NCBI RefSeq assembly: GCF_003467125.1
Contig: NZ_QSFA01000012.1
Coordinates: forward strand, 1-64,000
Length of the DNA stretch: 64,000 nt
Direction of reading: 5' to 3'
From: Megasphaera sp. AM44-1BH
Lineage (GTDB): Bacteria > Bacillota > Negativicutes > Veillonellales > Megasphaeraceae
The notes under the pieces are model-generated. The model saw only the letters and a program-made list of their open reading frames with translations, had not been told where the DNA came from and ran no database searches. Positions 57,817-64,000 of this stretch are shown in pieces. The position numbers and the translations under genes are program-made. Numbering within the stretch: position 1 is the first letter of the stretch; each line of letters opens with the position of its first letter.

Positions 57817-59007
57817 ATGAACCCATCTGTATCAAGAGAAACTCAAATTCTGTACGTCGGCAGTGAACCACAATTACCAGTAGAACATCCGGAAACGCCG
57901 CCTATCTATCCTTCGACGGCCAATATCATTCAGGACATGGATGATTACGACCGTGCTAACAAAGGAGAAAAGTATTATTATTGCCGCACAGCCAATCCAA
58001 ACCGCGACGGCGTAGCCCAGGCCGTATCGTATCTTGAACATGGTGAACAGTCTCTGGTCTGCTCATCCGGCATGGCTGCTATTTCAACAACCATCCTGTC
58101 GCTAGTCAAAGCTGGCGACCATATTATCACCAGCAATGCCATCTATGGGGAAACGATTGAATTATTTGATCGTATTGTAAAAAAATTTGGTGTTGAGGTG
58201 ACTTATGTTGACCTGACCGATTCCGATGCCGTAGAACAGGCCATACAGAAAAATACGCGTCTCATCTATACAGAAATCATTACCAATCCGCTGATCCGCA
58301 TCATCGATATCGATGCCATTACCCGTATCGCCCACAAAGCAGGGGCTCTTGTCGTCGTTGACAGCACATTTACGACACCATTTGCTATCTGTCCTCTCGA
58401 GCACGGTGCCGATATTGTCGTACACAGCATGACAAAATACTTCGGTGGTCACAGCGATATTACGGCCGGCTGCATTACCGGACCCAAAAAATTGATGAAA
58501 AAAATCTATTCCGACTATCTTCTCTTCGGTGGCTGTCTGGATCCACAAAATTCCTGGCTTCTCCTTCGCAGTATCCGCACCATGGAAATGCGTGTCACCC
58601 GCCAGTTTGCCAATGCTCAGGCACTGGCTGAAGCCCTGCAAGCCGACCCGCATGTCCGCTATGTCAATTATCCGACTCTTCCCAACCACCCTCAGCATAA
58701 GTTGGCTGAAACATTACTGCCCCATGGCTGCGGTGCCATGCTCAGTTTCCGAGTGGAAGATGACCGGCAGAAAGTCAATGAATTCATGCACCGCTTGAAA
58801 GTAGTCAAATATCTGGGAACACTGGGCGGCTATCGGACGACCATCGCCCATCCTGCTACGGCATTCCGCTTTGACTTTACCCCGCAGCAGCTTCGAGATA
58901 TGGGTATGGAAGAAGGTCTGATCCGTATTTCATCGGGCATAGAATCAACAGAAGACCTGATTGCTGATTTCAAACAGGCGTTATCCGTATTTGATACCGT
59001 AAGATAA
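57817..59007 (+). CDS. Cys/Met metabolism PLP enzyme (methionine gamma-lyase / cystathionine lyase family)
   Basis: A 396-residue fold-type I PLP enzyme. The N-terminal YYCRTANPNRDGVAQAVSYLE binds phosphate across the dimer, SSGMAAISTTIL is the PLP phosphate loop, VVDSTFTTPFAICP carries the PLP-binding aspartate and HSMTKYFGGHSD the Schiff-base lysine. It may perform gamma-elimination of methionine-like compounds or beta-elimination; specificity cannot be read. It is followed 13 nt later by a BCCT transporter, so its substrate may be a sulfonium or ammonium compound. AGGAGG precedes the ATG. Confidence 0.88.
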   Translation: MNPSVSRETQILYVGSEPQLPVEHPETPPIYPSTANIIQDMDDYDRANKGEKYYYCRTANPNRDGVAQAVSYLEHGEQSLVCSSGMAAISTTILSLVKAGDHIITSNAIYGETIELFDRIVKKFGVEVTYVDLTDSDAVEQAIQKNTRLIYTEIITNPLIRIIDIDAITRIAHKAGALVVVDSTFTTPFAICPLEHGADIVVHSMTKYFGGHSDITAGCITGPKKLMKKIYSDYLLFGGCLDPQNSWLLLRSIRTMEMRVTRQFANAQALAEALQADPHVRYVNYPTLPNHPQHKLAETLLPHGCGAMLSFRVEDDRQKVNEFMHRLKVVKYLGTLGGYRTTIAHPATAFRFDFTPQQLRDMGMEEGLIRISSGIESTEDLIADFKQALSVFDTVR

Positions 59008-59020
59008 GGCGGTGATACCT

Positions 59021-60598
59021 ATGCTAAAAAACATCAATCTGCCCATCGCACTGTTAGCCGTCGGCTTGTTGTTTGCTCTGGTCATACCAATGGTTCTGGC
59101 ACCGGAAGGAACAGCATATGTCATCAGTATTTTCTATAATATTATGACCATAGACTTTCCCTGGGCACTCATGCTCATTGCCTTCTTAAGCGCCGTCTTT
59201 GCCATCTTCATCATGTTTTCCAAATACGGAGATATCCGCCTCGGTGGAAATGGTGCCAAGCCACATTATAAGACATTCTCCTGGGCAGCCATGAATATGT
59301 GTTCAGCTGCAGGTGCCGGTATTTTCATCTTTGGTATGGTCGAATGGATGTATTATGTCAAAACTCCGCCTTTTGGAGTCATTCCCGATTCAGTACAAGC
59401 CTACGAATATGCTTCAGCTTACGGTATGTTCCACTGGGGATTTTCCGCATGGGCCATTTATCTTCCCGTCTCACTGGCACTCGGTTACATGTTCTGGAAT
59501 AAAAAAGTAGACTCACTCAATTTGTCTGATTTATGCAAATCCGTATTAAAAGGCGATAGTCTTCCAGTCCGTATCATCCGCAAAATTATCGACGGGCTCG
59601 TCGCTTTTGGATATATTGGTGGCCTCGTCTGCACAGTCGGGTTGGGCACATCGATTCTGGCAGAACTGGCCAGATACCTGCTGGGTTTTGAAGTCACCTT
59701 TACACTGCGCATCGCCGTTATCCTCATCTTCTGCCTCTTCTTCATACTTTCCACATCCAAGAGTATTGCCAAAGGGATCAGTATTATCAGTGACTTCAAT
59801 GTCAAACTGGCACTGGGATTCTTCATCTTTATTCTTCTCGTCGGCCCTACTTCATTTATTCTCAACAATTTCACTATGGCTGTCGGGACCAATATCCGGG
59901 AATTCGTGCACATGAGTTTTAATACCGACGCCATTGCCCAGACAGGGTTTGTCCAGCAGTGGACTGTATTTTACTGGGCCTGGTATCTGGGCTGTACGAT
60001 TTCTGACGGCTTATGGCTGGCCCGTGTTTCCTATGGCCGCACGTTCCGGGAAATCGCAATCGTCCGCTGCATCTGGACGACACTGGCCTGCTGGCTTGCC
60101 TTTGCCATTCTGGGAAATTACGGAATGCATCAGGAATTGACAGGAGTGCTCTCGTTGTCACAGCTCGTCATTGACAGTGGCAATAATGCGGCCGTCCTGG
60201 CAGTACTCAAAACATTGCCTCTTTCGTCATTGGCAATCGTCGTGTACATGGCCGTCGTCTTCATCACACTGGCCTGCGGTGCTACAGCGGCTTCTACGGT
60301 CGTTGCGACACTCACTTCTAAGAATTTGAAAAATGATGAAGAACCTGCAAGCTGGTATAAAGTATTCTGGGCATTTCTCGTACTGCTTTTGCCCGTCGGT
60401 ATTCTGTTTTTGGAACACATGGTGCCCGGGCTCAATGTTCTTACTACCATCCAGTCCGTTACGACGATTATGGCTATACCACTTTCTGCCGTTATCGTGC
60501 TTCTGCTGGTTACATTTTATAAGACCTTGCGAAAAGACATCCGTAAAAAAGAATTATATGTTGATGACATCAATAAAGATAAGTGGAATTCTGTATAA
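59021..60598 (+). CDS. BCCT family transporter
   Basis: A 525-residue, 12-helix transporter of the betaine/carnitine/choline family. The conserved block WTVFYWAWYLGCTISDGLWL followed by ARVSYGRTFREI is the signature region, with the aromatic residues that hold quaternary ammonium substrates; here the usual GMF/Y-like stretch is altered to SDGLWL. Family members also move DMSP and other sulfonium compounds. ATG 59021 follows AAGGCGG. It is coupled to the PLP lyase under a MerR-type promoter, suggesting import and cleavage of one substrate. Confidence 0.9.
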   Translation: MLKNINLPIALLAVGLLFALVIPMVLAPEGTAYVISIFYNIMTIDFPWALMLIAFLSAVFAIFIMFSKYGDIRLGGNGAKPHYKTFSWAAMNMCSAAGAGIFIFGMVEWMYYVKTPPFGVIPDSVQAYEYASAYGMFHWGFSAWAIYLPVSLALGYMFWNKKVDSLNLSDLCKSVLKGDSLPVRIIRKIIDGLVAFGYIGGLVCTVGLGTSILAELARYLLGFEVTFTLRIAVILIFCLFFILSTSKSIAKGISIISDFNVKLALGFFIFILLVGPTSFILNNFTMAVGTNIREFVHMSFNTDAIAQTGFVQQWTVFYWAWYLGCTISDGLWLARVSYGRTFREIAIVRCIWTTLACWLAFAILGNYGMHQELTGVLSLSQLVIDSGNNAAVLAVLKTLPLSSLAIVVYMAVVFITLACGATAASTVVATLTSKNLKNDEEPASWYKVFWAFLVLLLPVGILFLEHMVPGLNVLTTIQSVTTIMAIPLSAVIVLLLVTFYKTLRKDIRKKELYVDDINKDKWNSV

Positions 60599-60637
60599 GC
60601 GCTGATGAAAACACGGACTCTCACCTGATATAACTAT

Positions 60638-60693
60638 AAAAACAGGGACATCACATGAATACCTGATAAATTCATATGATGTCCCTGTTTTCG
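60638..60693. terminator. Bidirectional terminator between BCCT gene and coaBC
   Basis: AACAGGGACATCACATGAAT and ATTCATATGATGTCCCTGTT pair with one mismatch, flanked by T-runs on both strands. It ends both converging operons. Confidence 0.9.
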
Positions 60694-60711
60694 TTTTTGC
60701 TTTATATACTT

Positions 60712-61935
60712 CTAACCGTTACATTCCTGTTTAGCGGCTATGATTTTGGCAGCCCGGTCTACAATGATTTCAGCCAAGGCAAATTTGCTCATTTTTTCCA
60801 GTTTTTCGACACGGCCGTCTGCATAGAGCAGCGTGCCGATATTGGTCGTTCCCTGGAATCCGGCGCCTTTGGCACTGACATCGTTAGCAACGAGCATATC
60901 GAGATGTTTCTTTTTCAATTTGGCAGTTCCGTATTCGATGACATTGGTCGTTTCTGCGGCAAAGCCAATGAGTACCTGATGCGTTTTGCGCTGTCCCAGT
61001 CCATAAAGGATATCAGGGTTCTTTTCCAGCTTCAGATTCAGTACGTCATCATCTTTCTTGATTTTGTTCTTAGCCGGGGCTGCTGACCGGTAATCGGCTA
61101 CGGCAGCTGCCTTGATGACCAGGTCACAGTCATCGTAATAGGCATCGACAGCCGCTTTCATATCCCGTGTACTGCCTACATCGATGCGTCGGCTGACGCC
61201 GGGCGGCGTTTTCAGATGATCATTGGATCCTGCAATAAGAGTCACATCGGCTCCGGCCAGTACGGCTGCTTTTGCCAAGGCAAATCCCATGCGTCCACTG
61301 GAGTGATTGCCAATAAACCGTACCGGATCAATCGGTTCCCGTGTGCCGCCAGCAGTGACAATGACTTTTTTACCCACCAGAGTATTCGTGCGACAGACGG
61401 TCAGTTCAATGCGATCCACGATTTCTTCCGGTTCCGGCAGCCTGCCGATGCCAATGATACCACAGGCGAGATGTCCACTGGCCGGTTCCATGATTTCATA
61501 GCCAAAGCGTTTCAACTTAGCCATGTTGTCCTGTACGACCGGATTCAGATACATGTTGCTGTTCATAGCCGGTGCAAAAAGTACCGGGGCTTTCGTAGCC
61601 ATGATTGTTGTCGATAACATGTCATCGGCTATGCCGCTGGCAACTTTGCCGATAATATTGGCCGTCGCCGGGGCGATGACAAAGATATCGGCCCAGCGGG
61701 CCAAAGCAATATGTTCCACATTAAATTCCGGTGTATCGTCAAACATGGACACTGCTACCGGGTTGCCACTGATTTCACGCATGGTCAGCGGGGTAATCAG
61801 TTTCGTGGCATGTTCTGTCATGATGCATTTTACTTCAGCACCGCGCTGGCGCAGCAGGCTGGCGATGTGGGCCGCCTTAAAAGCTGCTATACCGCCACAG
61901 ATGCCCAGTACGACGTGTTTATTTTCCAACAGCAT
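60712..61935 (-). CDS. coaBC: Bifunctional phosphopantothenoylcysteine decarboxylase/synthetase
   Basis: Coenzyme A synthesis, steps 2 and 3. The flavoprotein CoaC domain (1 to about 185) has GICGGIAAFKAAHIAS, the active-site APAMNSNMY and a substrate-clamp cysteine in GHLACGIIGIGR. CoaB (about 190-407) has VTAGGTREPIDPVRFIGN, SSGRMGFALA and the KIKKDDDVLNLKL lysine region. Length 407 is normal. It ends the yicC-remA-gmk-rpoZ operon. Confidence 0.96.
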   Translation of the reverse strand: MLLENKHVVLGICGGIAAFKAAHIASLLRQRGAEVKCIMTEHATKLITPLTMREISGNPVAVSMFDDTPEFNVEHIALARWADIFVIAPATANIIGKVASGIADDMLSTTIMATKAPVLFAPAMNSNMYLNPVVQDNMAKLKRFGYEIMEPASGHLACGIIGIGRLPEPEEIVDRIELTVCRTNTLVGKKVIVTAGGTREPIDPVRFIGNHSSGRMGFALAKAAVLAGADVTLIAGSNDHLKTPPGVSRRIDVGSTRDMKAAVDAYYDDCDLVIKAAAVADYRSAAPAKNKIKKDDDVLNLKLEKNPDILYGLGQRKTHQVLIGFAAETTNVIEYGTAKLKKKHLDMLVANDVSAKGAGFQGTTNIGTLLYADGRVEKLEKMSKFALAEIIVDRAAKIIAAKQECNG

Positions 61936-61946
61936 AGGATGCCTCC

Positions 61947-62156
61947 TTATTTTATGCCGGCCTTGGGAGCTTCATAGGTAATCTTACCCTGGTCGATTTC
62001 TTCCATAGCGATGGATACGACTTTTGTCGTGTCTACATCGACAAGGGGCTTGTCGCCATCGGTAAGCTGGCGGGCCCGTTTTGCCGCCAGTGTAACCAGT
62101 GTGTACTTGCTATCTACCCGTTTCATCAACGATTCCAGTGTCGGTTTAATTAACAT
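61947..62156 (-). CDS. rpoZ: RNA polymerase omega subunit
   Basis: The 69-residue omega subunit, which helps fold and assemble beta-prime. KRVDSKYTLVTLAAKRARQL is the signature, and VSIAMEEIDQGKITYE follows. It lies 12 nt after gmk and 11 nt before coaBC, the usual Firmicute order. Confidence 0.95.
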   Translation of the reverse strand: MLIKPTLESLMKRVDSKYTLVTLAAKRARQLTDGDKPLVDVDTTKVVSIAMEEIDQGKITYEAPKAGIK

Positions 62157-62168
62157 GATGCATCTCTC

Positions 62169-62786
62169 CTATTTCTTGTACAAATCTCTAATAGCAGCAA
62201 TCTTACAGGTATTGCGTGATGTCTTCATTTCTTCTGCCGTAAGAATAGCGGCCGCTTCATCTATGGAAGAAGCCAGGTCGTCATTGACAATGAGATAGTC
62301 ATACTGTTCTATCCACTGCAACTCATCACTGGCCTTGGAAAGGCGCCCGGCAATGACCTCTTCCGTATCGGTCTTCCTGTCCCTGAGGCGCCGGGCCAGT
62401 ACGTCCATGCTGGGCGGCACGATATAAATGAATACCCCCTGGGGATACTTCTGTTTGACCTGCATAGCCCCCTGGATATCAATTTCCAGCATGACATGCT
62501 TTCCTTCGTTCAACATGCGGAATACATAGTCTTTCGGCGTACCATAATAATGGTCATACACTTTGGCATGTTCCAGGAACGCATCCTGTGCCAGCAGTTC
62601 TTCAAAATGGGCATTATCGGAAAAGAAATAATTGATGCCGTCCTGCTCGCCCGGCCGGGGACTGCGGGTCGTCATAGAAATAGAATAATTGATATTGGGG
62701 AACCGCTTGCGCAGGGCATCACAGATGGTGCCTTTACCGGCTCCGGATGGGCCCGAAACAACAATGAGCAAGCCCGGATCTTTCAT
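62169..62786 (-). CDS. gmk: Guanylate kinase
   Basis: Phosphorylates GMP to GDP. The P-loop is VVSGPSGAGKGT, the GMP-binding region SISMTTRSPRPGEQDGINYF, and VMLEIDIQGAMQVKQKYP, IVPPSMDVLARRL are conserved. I choose ATG 62786 (MKDPGLLIVV) from the family start; in-frame ATGs at 62792 and 62807 are alternatives, the latter overlapping the remA stop. 205 residues is normal. Confidence 0.95.
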   Translation of the reverse strand: MKDPGLLIVVSGPSGAGKGTICDALRKRFPNINYSISMTTRSPRPGEQDGINYFFSDNAHFEELLAQDAFLEHAKVYDHYYGTPKDYVFRMLNEGKHVMLEIDIQGAMQVKQKYPQGVFIYIVPPSMDVLARRLRDRKTDTEEVIAGRLSKASDELQWIEQYDYLIVNDDLASSIDEAAAILTAEEMKTSRNTCKIAAIRDLYKK

Positions 62787-62803
62787 GTTCATTACTTCCT
62801 TTC

Positions 62804-63082
62804 TCATTCTTCAGGCTCTGTATCATCAGCCTCGTCTTCGCCAACGTGGAGTATACGGTGGGAAATCGTTTCCGGCTGCAATGCAGACAGTATGACTTGT
62901 CCATTGTCCATCATCAGTACAGACCGGGTCTTACGGCCGAAGGTGGCGTCAATCAGAGAATTCCCTTCCCTGGCTTCCTGAACCAGCCGTTTAATCGGAG
63001 CCGATTCGGGACTGATAATCGCCACAACCTTATTTCCCATTACCATGTTGCCAAAGCCTATATTCAATAAATTGAAATTCAT
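62804..63082 (-). CDS. remA: Extracellular matrix regulator RemA (DUF370)
   Basis: A 92-residue DNA-binding protein of the RemA family, which in Bacillus activates biofilm matrix and osmoprotection genes. LNIGFGNMVMGNKVVAIISP, SAPIKRLVQEAREGNSLID and ATFGRKTRSVLMMDNGQVIL are all conserved. ATG 63082 follows GGAG. The C-terminus has an acidic extension (GEDEADDTEPEE). It sits between yicC and gmk, as in Bacillus, which suggests an older housekeeping role. Confidence 0.93.
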   Translation of the reverse strand: MNFNLLNIGFGNMVMGNKVVAIISPESAPIKRLVQEAREGNSLIDATFGRKTRSVLMMDNGQVILSALQPETISHRILHVGEDEADDTEPEE

Positions 63083-63092
63083 CTCGTCTCCA

Positions 63093-63977
63093 TCATTCAA
63101 TATTCTGCACTTGTTCTCGAATCTTTTCAATTTCATTCTTCAGGCGCAGTACCTGTTCCGTTACCTGCAAGTCCTGAGCCTTGGAGCCGATGGTGTTCGT
63201 TTCCCTGTTCATTTCCTGAATCAGGAAATCGAGTTTGCGTCCTGTATCGCCACTGGCTTCCAGAAGTCCTTTTAATTGTAACACATGACTGCGGAAGCGG
63301 ACAACTTCTTCTGTAAAATCCACTTTATCCGCATACACAGCTACTTCCTGCAACAGCCGGTCCTTCTCCGGCTGGACCTGCAGCTTCTCCAGTATGGCAG
63401 TCATCTTTTTTTGTAATCGTTCTTCATAAAGCTGAATGATCTGCGGTCTGCGTTCCGCAATGGATTCGATAATATCAGACATCGTATCGGTCCGCCGCAG
63501 AAGATCTGCCTGTATATTGGCCCCTTCCCGTTCCCGCATGGTCGTCATTCCCTGCAGGGCCTGGTCCAGACTCTGACAGAATACGGGACGGCAGGCATCG
63601 GCATCGATAATGGGAGGTTCCTGGCTGAACCAATCCGTATTCAGGGATATAATATCGGAAAGTGTAACAGGCGCCCCGTCAAACAGCTTATTCTTGGCCT
63701 CTGTCAGAGCGTCCCGGCAGGCTGTCAGTGATGCGTAATCGATCTGTACCCGTGGCATTTCCGGCGCCAGATCCTGAACGGTTACAAAGACATCGACCTT
63801 GCCGCGGTGCAGCTGTTCTTTAATGCCGTTGCGGATGGTGTCTTCCAGTGCCAGATAGGCATGGGGCATCCGTATATTTAATTCCAGGAACCGCTGATTC
63901 ACGGCTCTCATTTCAATGGTGACTGATATCCGCCCGTCGCTGGCCGTACCAGTACCAAATCCGGTCATACTGCGCAA
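63093..63977 (-). CDS. yicC: YicC/YloC family endoribonuclease
   Basis: A 294-residue YicC-like protein; characterised members are single-strand endoribonucleases involved in sRNA and mRNA turnover. The N-terminus MRSMTGFGTGTASDGRISV matches the family; LNIRMPHAYLALEDTIRNGI and the C-terminal KLDFLIQEMNRETNTIGSKA with the conserved glutamates close it. I use TTG 63977, 9 nt from GGAGG; the ATG at 63968 is too far from it. A coiled-coil region covers about residues 150-240. It is the first gene of the operon in this window. Confidence 0.92.
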   Translation of the reverse strand: MRSMTGFGTGTASDGRISVTIEMRAVNQRFLELNIRMPHAYLALEDTIRNGIKEQLHRGKVDVFVTVQDLAPEMPRVQIDYASLTACRDALTEAKNKLFDGAPVTLSDIISLNTDWFSQEPPIIDADACRPVFCQSLDQALQGMTTMREREGANIQADLLRRTDTMSDIIESIAERRPQIIQLYEERLQKKMTAILEKLQVQPEKDRLLQEVAVYADKVDFTEEVVRFRSHVLQLKGLLEASGDTGRKLDFLIQEMNRETNTIGSKAQDLQVTEQVLRLKNEIEKIREQVQNIE

Positions 63978-64000
63978 TATTCACGCCCTCCTTCATACAT

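Noticed and set aside
1..64000. CRISPR arrays, rRNA genes and insertion sequences
   Set aside because: No regularly spaced repeats, no rRNA-like conserved stretches and no transposase-like proteins were found.

Overview
The window looks like a chromosomal segment of a low-to-mid GC Firmicute of the Negativicutes, most compatible with a Megasphaera-like species. This is inferred from gene order (yicC-remA-gmk-rpoZ-coaBC, trmK-nif3, rpsO-pnp), the T-box leader, near-consensus sigma-A promoters and a CCA-encoding tRNA. No rRNA gene is present to prove the species. Bases 1 to about 23,400 are the replication and packaging half of a siphovirus-type prophage; its capsid, tail and lysis genes would lie left of base 1. 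The rest is host chromosome.

Prophage (1-23,400). Nearly all genes are on the minus strand. Read in the direction of transcription they are: two small early genes, DUF2800 and DUF2815 (recombination/ssDNA proteins), a small membrane protein, family A DNA polymerase, DUF4406, primase-helicase, VRR-NUC nuclease, SNF2 helicase, DUF1492 regulator, HNH endonuclease, HTH protein, ParB-methyltransferase, a protein sharing its C-terminus with an amidoligase, the amidoligase, a gamma-glutamylcyclotransferase fused to DUF4314, small and large terminase, and portal. Two AT-rich genes on the opposite strand (1411-2098, broken by a frameshift, and 8760-9122, secreted) look like morons. The integration module on the plus strand (19,528-23,331) has a 71-residue protein, two large serine recombinases and a small one without the catalytic domain. 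No CI-like repressor is visible. Short repeated DNA elements tie the amidoligase cassette and the recombinase operon together.

Host, 23,643-43,846, minus strand: rlmD; nucleoside catabolism (Nudix, deoB, pdp); dut-pnp-rpsO; purC; fumC; the purine operon purE-F-M-N-H-D, with a near-consensus promoter, a 21-codon leader ORF and a terminator hairpin, and with a PurH reduced to its IMP cyclohydrolase half; a polar amino-acid ABC transporter without its binding protein; and trmK-nif3-thiE.

Host, 43,847-64,000, mixed strands: a His/Pro-tailed lipoprotein; a MATE exporter; an unannotated 51-codon gene with its own promoter and terminator; gltS-ald; a T-box-controlled YkvI-like transporter; an EamA transporter; a membrane protein resembling the N-terminal half of a lipid-head-group sulfatase; tRNA-Ser(CGA); an alpha/beta hydrolase; a MarR-QueG-like pair with palindromic operators; a MerR-controlled PLP lyase-BCCT transporter pair; and the essential cluster yicC-remA-gmk-rpoZ-coaBC.
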